Assembly: GCA_900538475.1 (NCBI GenBank)
Contig: UPYT01000011.1
Span: forward strand, 1-64,000
Length of the DNA stretch: 64,000 bases
Source of the DNA: an uncultured Clostridium sp.
Lineage (GTDB): Bacteria; Bacillota; Clostridia; Lachnospirales; Lachnospiraceae
Direction of reading: 5' to 3'
Part shown: positions 52,282 to 59,496 of the stretch, piece by piece
Layout: every line of letters begins with the position of its first letter
Numbering within the stretch: the stretch's first letter is position 1
The notes under the pieces: model-generated
Database searches by the model: none
What the model saw: only the letters and a program-made list of their open reading frames with translations
Told to the model about the DNA's origin: nothing
Translations under genes and position numbers: made by a program

Positions 52282-52887
52282 TCAAAGGCTGATAAAATTT
52301 TTCAGAATCTGAAGTCCTGTATCACTGCTCTTTTCCGGATGGAACTGGCAGGCAAATACATTTCCCGTTTCTACTGCTGCATGAATCACAACGCCGTAAT
52401 CTGCAGAAGCCGCCACAATCTCCGGATCTGCAGCTTCCAGATAATAGGAATGGACAAAATATACGTAGGGCTCCTCTCCCAGCCCGGAAAACAGCCTGGT
52501 TTCTGGACGGAGGGTAAGGGAATTCCATCCCATATGCGGAATTTTAAGTCCCGGCGTATTCGGAATCCTGCGGATTTTCCCCTTTAGAATTCCCAGGCCG
52601 GGAACGCCCTGACTTTCCTCACTTTCCTCAAACAAAAGCTGCAGTCCCAGGCAGATTCCCAGAAAAGGTGTCCCCTTCTGCACTACCTGACGGATAATCT
52701 CTACTAGTCCATACTGGTGAAGCTTTTCCATGGCATCGCCGAAAGCGCCTACTCCTGGAAGAATCACCCGGTCTGCTGCCAGGATCTCCTCTCTGTCTCT
52801 GGTAATCACAGTCTCCTCCCCAAGAGCCTGCAGCGCCTTTTCCACACTTTTCAAATTTCCTGCATCGTAATCAATAATCGCTGTCAT
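52282..52887 (-). CDS. hisH: Imidazole glycerol phosphate synthase glutaminase subunit
   Basis: 201 residues, class I glutamine amidotransferase. IIDYDAGNLKSVEKAL at the start, nucleophile Cys in FLGICLGLQLLFEES, and His/Glu in FACQFHPEKSSDTGLQ. Supplies ammonia to HisF. ATG follows AAGGGGAGAC. Confidence 0.96.
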   Translation of the reverse strand: MTAIIDYDAGNLKSVEKALQALGEETVITRDREEILAADRVILPGVGAFGDAMEKLHQYGLVEIIRQVVQKGTPFLGICLGLQLLFEESEESQGVPGLGILKGKIRRIPNTPGLKIPHMGWNSLTLRPETRLFSGLGEEPYVYFVHSYYLEAADPEIVAASADYGVVIHAAVETGNVFACQFHPEKSSDTGLQILKNFISL

Positions 52888-52944
52888 ATTGTCTCCCCTT
52901 ATCTCTTTGCCCCGTTTGATGTCAACAGTTTATCATACTCTCTT

Positions 52945-53739
52945 TTATTTCACAACAAATTTCCGTATCCATTCCGGCGAAAAGGCCTTCACTCCCACAG
53001 CCCGTTCTCCCAGCTCTGCCGATGTCTGCGGAAAGGTTTTGTGTACCCGGCAGAAAAATGACTTCTGGTTAAAAAAACAGGTTTTTTCAAAGGGGAAACG
53101 GATCACTCCCGGATTTTCAAATCCACATCCCAATTCCAGAATCACAAGCTCTCTGTTCAGAGTTTTTGTCAGCCACTGGGTATATTTTTCCCACTGAGGC
53201 AAATATCCTTCCTCAATATAAGGAGTTGCCTGAATCGTGTTTCCTGTCAACGGTGCGCCGCAGTGAGGGCAGATATCATCCGGTATTTCTCCCAGTTCCC
53301 AGATATCCTTCGTACAGCCCTCCGAGCACTGGCGCCAGTTTTCATTGCCGCAGGGCGCCACAATTCTCTGAAACCGGGTATCCTGCTCTGGACGCTTCTG
53401 CTCTTTTGGCGGAAAAAGGCGATCCATCAGGGCCATCGTCTCACTATCTGCAGAAGGGCAGGAGAAGGTCTCTTCCGGCTCCGGATCTGAGGATACTGCC
53501 CTATCCATCCGGCTTCCCAGAGCTGTATCAAAAATCATTCCGTCCACCGCCATGGTTACAATAAAATAATCCTTATCTTTTATTAATTCATAAAGACTGT
53601 CATAGGCAGACAGCAATTCCCTGTCATCGTTTATGTCCCGCTTCCACTCCTCCCCCAAACCGATCAAAACCTTGTCAGCTGAGGCGATTTTTTCTTTTAC
53701 TTTCTCAATCAGTTCCGTATCTGAATAATGATCTGTCAT
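52945..53739 (-). CDS. Divergent Sir2-like protein with altered active site
   Basis: 264 residues from ATG 53739 (AAAAGGACAG upstream); the frame to 53841 is unlikely. Sir2-like features: ADKVLIGLGEEW near the N-terminus, YFIVTMAVDGMIFDTAL at the usual TxNVDG position, a zinc ribbon (CSEGC and CPHCGAPL), and LVILELGCGFENPGVIRFPFE in the last third. The glycine-rich GAG-x-S motif is degraded to GLGEEW, and the position of the catalytic histidine (normally HG before the zinc cysteines) reads PCGN. It may bind an ADP-ribose-like ligand without deacetylase activity. Stands alone downstream of nothing obvious. Confidence 0.68.
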   Translation of the reverse strand: MTDHYSDTELIEKVKEKIASADKVLIGLGEEWKRDINDDRELLSAYDSLYELIKDKDYFIVTMAVDGMIFDTALGSRMDRAVSSDPEPEETFSCPSADSETMALMDRLFPPKEQKRPEQDTRFQRIVAPCGNENWRQCSEGCTKDIWELGEIPDDICPHCGAPLTGNTIQATPYIEEGYLPQWEKYTQWLTKTLNRELVILELGCGFENPGVIRFPFEKTCFFNQKSFFCRVHKTFPQTSAELGERAVGVKAFSPEWIRKFVVK

Positions 53740-53959
53740 ATTTTTCTCTGTCCTTTTCTGTATTTTCCGTGTTCCTCTCGGCAGGTTCCCGCCCATTCCG
53801 GTATTTTCCTGCCTGCTCCGGCAGATTTCCGTAAAACACATTATAACATATTTTTATCCGCCTGTTCGATCTCTTTTTTCACTGATTTTCCAAGGTTTCC
53901 TCTTGCAATTCTTCTCTATCTGTTGTACGCTGTTTTTATCACCAGCAGGGAGAGATACC

Positions 53960-54286
53960 ATGAAAAAAACATTATCCATCAGTGTACTTGCCTGTGCGCT
54001 GGCGCTGACTTTTGCAGTTCCTGCCCTGGCTCATGGCCGCCAGGCCTGCAGACAGGATCCCGTCTGCCAGGAAACCCATCTGTGTGGAGAGAACTGCTCC
54101 TATCTTGATGAGGATGGAGACGGCATCTGTGATCACCGTCAGGACTGTCCGGAAGACTGTCCGGCTTATTCATCCGCCGAAAACAATGACCAGCCTGACT
54201 GCCCGTACCGAGAGCAGGGCTCCAGCAGCGGACACCGCAGAGGGCATCATTCCGGCAGCGGTTATGGAAGACACTGCAGACGCTGA
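53960..54286 (+). CDS. Small secreted Cys/His-rich putative metal-binding protein
   Basis: 108 residues from ATG 53960 (GGGAGAG upstream). Clear signal peptide (MKKTLSISVLACALALTFAV then PALAHG). The mature part has nine or ten cysteines, a calcium-loop-like DEDGDGICDHRQDC (D-x-D-x-D-G), and a Gly/Ser/His-rich tail with several histidines and arginines. The cysteine pairs and acidic loop suggest divalent-cation binding. No family name is claimed. Confidence 0.72.
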   Translation: MKKTLSISVLACALALTFAVPALAHGRQACRQDPVCQETHLCGENCSYLDEDGDGICDHRQDCPEDCPAYSSAENNDQPDCPYREQGSSSGHRRGHHSGSGYGRHCRR

Positions 54287-54313
54287 AACCGGCTGACTCT
54301 TTTCCTTTATTCA

Positions 54314-54360
54314 AAAATCCGGCAGAAGCCTTTCTTTCCAGAAAAGCCCTGCCGGATTTT
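54314..54360. terminator. Bidirectional terminator between the secreted protein and kdgK
   Basis: AAAATCCGGCAG (54314-54325) pairs perfectly with CTGCCGGATTTT (54349-54360); T-rich sequence lies on both sides. Confidence 0.75.
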
Positions 54361-54447
54361 CATGTTTTCATTCTTATTTCACGCCTTGCCAGGCCAAGCT
54401 TCCTTCCAGAATTCCTGGCTGCCTCAATTTCGCAAAATTTCCTGAAA

Positions 54448-55536
54448 CTAACGCTTAATATCGTAGTTCATGTTCATCAGATTCTTAATGGAGTTTACAT
54501 CATCAGTAATATTGGCATCTCCGTGGATGGTGTGCTTAATTGCACTGCTGGCTACAGCAAAATTAATCATATCCATTGCTTTATATCCATGAATCATTGC
54601 ATAAATCAGACCACTGGCAAAGGCATCTCCGCCTCCTACCCGATCCAGAATATTAAAGGTAAACAGCTTACTTTCAAAGGTATGACCCTCATACCACATA
54701 AAGGCCTTTAAGCTGTTTTCACTTCCGCTGTGAGCATAGCGGACATGGCGGGCAATACACTGAAGATTCGGATAACGATCAATAAAATGCTGGAAAATCT
54801 CATCCTGCTGCTCATAACTGGGCTGTAAGGGCACACCGTCCTTCCAGTCTCCCTTTCTATGGTTTTCCTCATCCTTCCACAGATGATATGGCTCAATCCC
54901 CAGAAGCACATCAATATAGGGCAGGCACTTGGTACAGAAGTCCCGGGCCTCCTCCCAGCTCCACAGAAGGCTTCTGAAGTTTCCATCAAAGCTGACTGTC
55001 AGTCCTTTTTCCTTTGCCACGCTCAGACATCTCAGAATCAAATCACTGCAGTTCTGAGACAAAGCAGGAGTAATACCACTTAAATGCAGCCAGTCATAGC
55101 CGTCCAGCAGCTGCTCCACATCCAGACTGCTGAAATCATACTCAGCCATTGCGCTGTGCTTTCTGTCGTAAATTACTTTGCTGGGACGGATTCCATATCC
55201 AGTTTCCAGATAGTAGGTACCCAAACGCTGAGTCGGGGTCTCCTTTGGGCCTGTCAGAATCATCGGAGTGCAGTGTACATCACTGGAGCGAAGCCAGCGA
55301 ACTGCGCTTTTTCCCAGGCTGTTATTGGGAACTACGCTGAAAAAGGTGCTGTCCACTCCCAGGTTGGCCAGAGCCATGGCAATATTTGCCTCGCTTCCGC
55401 CGTAGCTTGCCTCAAAATTTGTGGCCAAACGGATCTTCTCGTAATTGGGCGGTGTCAAACGCAGCATGATTTCACCAATCGTAATAAACTTTTTTGTGCT
55501 TGTAACATTCGTCCACAGAGGATTCTTATGTTCCAT
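54448..55536 (-). CDS. kdgK: 2-dehydro-3-deoxygluconokinase (PfkB family)
   Basis: 362 residues. PfkB signatures: YGGSEANIAMALANLGVDS at the substrate site and DRVGGGDAFASGLIYAMI with the catalytic Asp near residue 297. The N-terminal ITIGEIMLRLTPP and YYLETGYGIRPSKVIYDR are KdgK-like. Phosphorylates KDG to KDPG, downstream of UxuA. KDPG aldolase is not in the window. ATG follows GGAAGGAAGG. Confidence 0.92.
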   Translation of the reverse strand: MEHKNPLWTNVTSTKKFITIGEIMLRLTPPNYEKIRLATNFEASYGGSEANIAMALANLGVDSTFFSVVPNNSLGKSAVRWLRSSDVHCTPMILTGPKETPTQRLGTYYLETGYGIRPSKVIYDRKHSAMAEYDFSSLDVEQLLDGYDWLHLSGITPALSQNCSDLILRCLSVAKEKGLTVSFDGNFRSLLWSWEEARDFCTKCLPYIDVLLGIEPYHLWKDEENHRKGDWKDGVPLQPSYEQQDEIFQHFIDRYPNLQCIARHVRYAHSGSENSLKAFMWYEGHTFESKLFTFNILDRVGGGDAFASGLIYAMIHGYKAMDMINFAVASSAIKHTIHGDANITDDVNSIKNLMNMNYDIKR

Positions 55537-55565
55537 AAAATACCTTCCTTCCGGCCAGAAAATAT

Positions 55566-55581
55566 GTAACAGTTCAGTTAC
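55566..55581. repeat. 16-bp minimal remnant of the palindromic repeat with perfect target duplication
   Basis: GTAACAGTTCAGTTAC has the element's GTAAC and GTTAC termini with almost everything between removed. It is flanked on both sides by the identical octamer GAAAATAT (55558-55565 and 55582-55589). This is the cleanest evidence that the family inserts with 8-bp duplication. It lies in the kdgK leader, about 30 bp before the start codon. Confidence 0.7.
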
Positions 55582-55625
55582 GAAAATATATCAGCCTGTG
55601 TATAAAATTTTTCTACCATAAAATC

Positions 55626-55654
55626 ATTTTATACGATCCACCGGTTTTATTCAA
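55626..55654 (-). promoter_or_regulatory. Probable kdgK promoter
   Basis: Minus strand: -35 TTGAAT (55649-55654), 17-bp spacer, -10 TAAAAT (55626-55631). The repeat remnant at 55566-55581 would be in the transcribed leader. Confidence 0.45.
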
Positions 55655-55700
55655 TGGACAATCCCACAATTTCTATTTTTATTTTCTGAACATAATGTCA

Positions 55701-55747
55701 AAAAGGGGACTTTACAGAATAAATTTTCGTTATTCTGTAAAATCCCC
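55701..55747 (-). terminator. Terminator of the iron alcohol dehydrogenase gene
   Basis: GGGG plus TTTACAGAATAA (55705-55722) pairs with TTATTCTGTAAA plus CCCC (ending 55747), one bulge; the minus strand then reads CCCCTTTTT. Confidence 0.75.
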
Positions 55748-55802
55748 AGGAAAATTCACCCTCTATTTTGTTAAAAACGTTTTTCTGATATCCGAACTTT
55801 TC

Positions 55803-56951
55803 CTACATCAGAGATTTGTAAAGCTCCTTGATCTCTGCAACAGAGGTATCTCTCGGGTTGCCCGGACAGCATGCATCTGCAAATGCAGACTCAGATAAGA
55901 AATCCAGATCCTCCTCTTTTACAATCGCCTTTAAGTCAGCAGGGATGCCTACGTCAGCAGACAGCTTCTTCACTGCGTCAACAGCTGCCTTGCGGTACTC
56001 CTCCTGTGTCATGCTGTCTGTACCCTCAACACCCATGGCTTTTGCAATATATTTGTACTTGTCTCCAGTGCAGGGAGCGTTGTACTCCATAATGGTAGGA
56101 AGCAGGATTGCATTTGCCACACCGTGAGGAGTATCATAAACAGCGCCCAGAGAATGTGCCATAGAATGAACAATTCCAAGACCAACATTGGAGAAGCCCA
56201 TACCAGCTACATACTGTCCCAGAGCCATTCCCTCGCGGCCCTCCGGCGTATTGTCAACTGCGCCCCGCAGAGATTTGGAAATAATCTCGATCGCTTTCAG
56301 ATGGAACATATCTGTCATTTCCCATGCGCCCTTGGTAATATATCCCTCAATTGCGTGGGTCAGAGCATCCATACCGGTTGCTGCAGTCAGACCCTTTGGC
56401 ATAGATGCCATCATATCCGGATCAATAACAGCAATAACAGGAATATCATGGGTATCTACACAAACGAATTTTCTCTTTTTCTCTACATCTGTAATAACAT
56501 AGTTAATGGTAACCTCTGCTGCGGTACCTGCTGTAGTAGGAACTGCAATAATCGGCACGCAGGGCTTCTTGGTGGGAGCAACGCCCTCTAAGCTTCTTAC
56601 ATCTGCAAATTCCGGATTGGTAATAATAATACCCACTGCCTTTGCAGTATCCATGGAAGAACCGCCGCCAATTGCAATAATATAGTCTGCGCCGGATGCC
56701 TTAAATGCAGCAACGCCTGTCTGTACGTTTTCAATAGTGGGGTTGGGCTTAATATCAGAGTAAATCTCATATGCCAGTCCGGCCTCATCCAGAACGTCTG
56801 TTACCTTCTTAGTTACACCAAATTTAATCAAATCCGGGTCAGAGCATACAAATGCCTTTGCAAAACTTCTTGTTTTTACCTCTGCCGGAATTTCTTTAAT
56901 CGCACCTGCGCCATGATAAGATGTCTCATTTAAAACAATTCTGTTCGCCAT
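55803..56951 (-). CDS. Iron-containing alcohol dehydrogenase (lactaldehyde reductase/FucO-like)
   Basis: 382 residues, group III alcohol dehydrogenase. NAD-binding IIAIGGGSSMDTAKAVGI near residue 96, TAAEVTINYVITD, ATGMDALTHAIEGYI and iron ligands in GIVHSMAHSLGAVYDTPHGVAN near residue 262. It is of FucO/1,3-propanediol dehydrogenase type; because RhaD in this window yields lactaldehyde, reduction to 1,2-propanediol is an attractive role, but the gene is not in the rhamnose operon. ATG follows AAAGGAGG. Confidence 0.88.
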   Translation of the reverse strand: MANRIVLNETSYHGAGAIKEIPAEVKTRSFAKAFVCSDPDLIKFGVTKKVTDVLDEAGLAYEIYSDIKPNPTIENVQTGVAAFKASGADYIIAIGGGSSMDTAKAVGIIITNPEFADVRSLEGVAPTKKPCVPIIAVPTTAGTAAEVTINYVITDVEKKRKFVCVDTHDIPVIAVIDPDMMASMPKGLTAATGMDALTHAIEGYITKGAWEMTDMFHLKAIEIISKSLRGAVDNTPEGREGMALGQYVAGMGFSNVGLGIVHSMAHSLGAVYDTPHGVANAILLPTIMEYNAPCTGDKYKYIAKAMGVEGTDSMTQEEYRKAAVDAVKKLSADVGIPADLKAIVKEEDLDFLSESAFADACCPGNPRDTSVAEIKELYKSLM

Positions 56952-57046
56952 AATAAAAATCCTCCTTTGGGATATGGATCAGAGCAGGTTCTTTCTGGAG
57001 CTGCTTCTGATTGCTTCATGTACTGTCATTATTTTAACAATGTATA

Positions 57047-57088
57047 GAAAAAAAAGAAAGTGACAAAACACAGGCTTTGTCACTTTCT
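57047..57088 (-). terminator. Inverted repeat/terminator after the TetR gene
   Basis: AGAAAGTGACAAA (57055-57067) pairs perfectly with TTTGTCACTTTCT (57076-57088); eight T follow on the minus strand. It fits a terminator of the TetR gene, but its symmetric arms ahead of the dehydrogenase could also be the TetR operator. Confidence 0.65.
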
Positions 57089-57140
57089 TCTTATTTTTGT
57101 CAGATCTTCACAAATATCATTATGCATTGAGTACAATATT

Positions 57141-57707
57141 CTAAAGCAGCCCCAGCTCTGAAAAAACCTTTTCCAGCTTGGGAGGCATTGCCTCTACCAG
57201 TTTATAGGACATCTGTTCCGGAGAGTCCTTCATTCCTCCCAGAACCCATTTTTCTGTCATATAGACAGAACCTCGACAATACATTTCCAACAGAAATTCC
57301 AGTTCCTCACTTAAGGGACGGCTGGTCTTTCTTGCTATCAGACTGATATAAAACTGCAGAATCAGTTCAAAATCATGCTCTTTAACTGAGTTGTAATCAT
57401 CAGAACGGAATGCCTCTGTAAAAAACGCCTTCTCACTGCGGATAAACTCAAACTTCTGGGTCAGACTCTCCCCTACAGTATGTCCCACACCAATCTGTTC
57501 AAAGGACTGAAGCACCAGCTTGTCAAAATACCAGTTGATCAAATCATACTTGTCCTTAAAATTCCGATAAAAGGTCTGGCGTGTCAGACCGCAGCCCTCC
57601 ACAATATCCTTTACTGTAATCCGATCTACCGGCGTTGTTTTCATACACTCCTTAATAGAGGCCGCCAGCTTGTACTTTGTATTCAGGCCCTTTTCCTGTT
57701 CTGCCAT
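57141..57707 (-). CDS. TetR/AcrR-family transcriptional regulator (DhaS-like C-terminal domain)
   Basis: 188 residues from ATG 57707 (GGGAGGAAACGGG upstream); the frame to 57809 adds a basic low-complexity extension. N-terminal helix-turn-helix ITVKDIVEGCGLTRQTFYRNFKDKYDLINWYF, then an all-helical ligand domain of the type found in DhaS-like regulators. Lies upstream of the iron alcohol dehydrogenase in the same direction with a strong hairpin between, so it may regulate that gene. Confidence 0.87.
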   Translation of the reverse strand: MAEQEKGLNTKYKLAASIKECMKTTPVDRITVKDIVEGCGLTRQTFYRNFKDKYDLINWYFDKLVLQSFEQIGVGHTVGESLTQKFEFIRSEKAFFTEAFRSDDYNSVKEHDFELILQFYISLIARKTSRPLSEELEFLLEMYCRGSVYMTEKWVLGGMKDSPEQMSYKLVEAMPPKLEKVFSELGLL

Positions 57708-57864
57708 CCCGTTTCCTCCCCTGCCGTTCCGGTTTTTATCTCTATTTTTCTGTCCTGTATGTTTTTTATTTATTGCTTCTGGCAGTCCCTCGTTTACCTT
57801 CTGCCTCAATTAGGAGCTGGTCTTCGCCGGTTCCTGGTTTCCGCGTCTGAATCCGGCCTGATTT

Positions 57865-59073
57865 TTATTTCTCATCACACACCTGGAAAATATAAAACTT
57901 CAGATAATAGGACGCCTGTTCTCCGCCTGTCCACAAAATCGGATGATCCGCTGCCTGAGTACGGTATTCCACCTGTCTCAGCCGTTTGTGAGCTCCTGCA
58001 GCCGCTTCCCGGATCGTTTTTGTAAACAGATCCGGATCCATAAAATGAGAGCAGGAGCAGGTCGCCAGATAGCCGCCATCCTTCACCAGCTTCAGTCCTC
58101 TGATATTAATCTCCCGGTATCCCTTCACCGCATTCTTAATAGAACTGCGTGACTTTGTAAATGCAGGAGGATCCAGAATCACCACATCATACCGCTCCCC
58201 CTTCTGCTCCAGTTCCGGAAGCAGATCAAACACGTCAGCGCAGACAAAAGATACCCGATCAGACAGTCCGTTTAACTCCGCATTCTCTCCGGCCTGATCC
58301 ACCCCCAGCTGAGAGGCATCCACTCCCAGCACAGACTTTGCTCCGGCAATTCCGGCATTTAAAGCAAAGGAGCCTGTATGCGTAAAGCAGTCCAGCACCT
58401 TCTTCCCCTTACACAGCCTCTGAATCGCCAGGCGGTTATACTTCTGATCCAGGAAAAATCCTGTTTTCTGCCCGTCCTGTACATCCACCAGATACCGGAC
58501 ACCATTTTCCACAATCTCCACCTTTGTGTCAAAGGGTTCTCCTACAAAGCCCTTATATCGCTCCATGCCCTCCTGCTGCCGTACCTTGGCGTCACTGCGT
58601 TCATAGATCCCCCGAATTTCAATGCCCTCCTCCGCCAGAACCTTTTTCAGCTTTTCCAGGATCACTGGTTTCCACCGGTCAATACCAAGAGCCAGAGATT
58701 CGACTACCAGAACGTCACTGAATTTATCAACCACGATTCCCGGAAGGAAATCTGCCTCCCCAAAAATCACACGGCAGCTGGATGTATCTGTCACTGTCTT
58801 TCTGTATTCCCAGGCATTGCGAACCCGCATTTCAATAAAGTCTTCATTTACCTCTGTGTCCGCTTTTCTTGTCATCATGCGAACAGTAATTTTGGAACGG
58901 GTATTGATAAATCCCTGTCCCATGGGATATCCGTCAAAATCCTCCACACGAACCATGTCTCCGTTTTCATAATCACCCTGAATTTCTGCAATCTCATTAT
59001 CGTAAATCCAGGCGCCGCCGGCCTTTAAACTGCGGCCCTCGCCTTTTTTTAATTTTACAGATGCGGTTGTCAT
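57865..59073 (-). CDS. RlmI-type 23S rRNA (cytosine-C5) methyltransferase family protein
   Basis: 402 residues. N-terminal PUA domain (LKKGEGRSLKAGGAWIYDNEI), central EEHEE-like region ending QDGQKTGFFLDQKYNR, then a Rossmann SAM-methyltransferase with VLDCFTHTGSFALNA, VDASQLGVDQAGENAELNG and the catalytic VVILDPPAFTKSRSSI. Family members methylate 23S rRNA; the target base is inferred from the family. ATG follows AAGGAG. Monocistronic or read into the TetR gene. Confidence 0.9.
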   Translation of the reverse strand: MTTASVKLKKGEGRSLKAGGAWIYDNEIAEIQGDYENGDMVRVEDFDGYPMGQGFINTRSKITVRMMTRKADTEVNEDFIEMRVRNAWEYRKTVTDTSSCRVIFGEADFLPGIVVDKFSDVLVVESLALGIDRWKPVILEKLKKVLAEEGIEIRGIYERSDAKVRQQEGMERYKGFVGEPFDTKVEIVENGVRYLVDVQDGQKTGFFLDQKYNRLAIQRLCKGKKVLDCFTHTGSFALNAGIAGAKSVLGVDASQLGVDQAGENAELNGLSDRVSFVCADVFDLLPELEQKGERYDVVILDPPAFTKSRSSIKNAVKGYREINIRGLKLVKDGGYLATCSCSHFMDPDLFTKTIREAAAGAHKRLRQVEYRTQAADHPILWTGGEQASYYLKFYIFQVCDEK

Positions 59074-59258
59074 AAAGACTCCTTCCTCTTTCTCTCTTCA
59101 TAATTTTATACTGTAGTCTGACTTCTATTTTAACTGTTTAAAGGAAAATGGGCAAGAGCATCTTACCCTGAGAATGTTCTAAAATTTTTTTAGGTTTTTC
59201 ACAATGTTTTTTGTGCATTTTCGCCAATTTATAGATGTTTTTTTTCACAGGAACGCCA

Positions 59259-59287
59259 TAGACTTAACACTTCTTTTACGATATAAT
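59259..59287 (+). promoter_or_regulatory. Promoter of the xanthine dehydrogenase operon
   Basis: -35 TAGACT (59259-59264), 17-bp spacer, -10 TATAAT (59282-59287). Start would fall near 59294, about 30 nt before the purine aptamer. Confidence 0.6.
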
Positions 59288-59325
59288 CAATTCATCAAAT
59301 GAAAACAAAATATTTTTTGTTACCA

Positions 59326-59388
59326 ATATGTATATCCTGGGGATTGGCCCAGAGTCTCTACCAACTGCCTACAGAGTTGACTACATAT
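59326..59388 (+). ncRNA. Purine riboswitch (guanine-type, C74), divergent loops
   Basis: Three-way junction: P1 pairs ATATGTA with TACATAT, P2 is CTGGG/CCCAG closing loop GATTGG, the conserved J2/3 reads GTCTCTACC, and P3 (CAACT/AGTTG) precedes GACTA. The base equivalent to position 74 is C, which selects guanine, hypoxanthine or xanthine over adenine. The loops are unusual: L2 is one base shorter than the usual GATATGG, and L3 is GCCTACAG rather than CCGTAAA, but the GG and CC that make the kissing pairs are present. Confidence 0.87.
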
Positions 59389-59411
59389 CTTATGTAGTCA
59401 GCTCTTTTTTT
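59374..59411 (+). terminator. Riboswitch expression-platform terminator
   Basis: GAGTTGACTACATA (59374-59387) pairs with TATGTAGTCAGCTC (59391-59404; one G-U) followed by seven T. The upstream arm is the 3' half of P3, J3/1 and P1 of the aptamer, so aptamer folding and terminator are mutually exclusive: ligand should permit read-through (ON switch). Confidence 0.85.
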
Positions 59412-59496
59412 CCCTTTGTATAGTAGATTCTCTGCGTTTTCCCCTAATCTAAACAAAAAAACATTGGTTCAAAAAAGTAAGGAGGCATCAAAAAGC

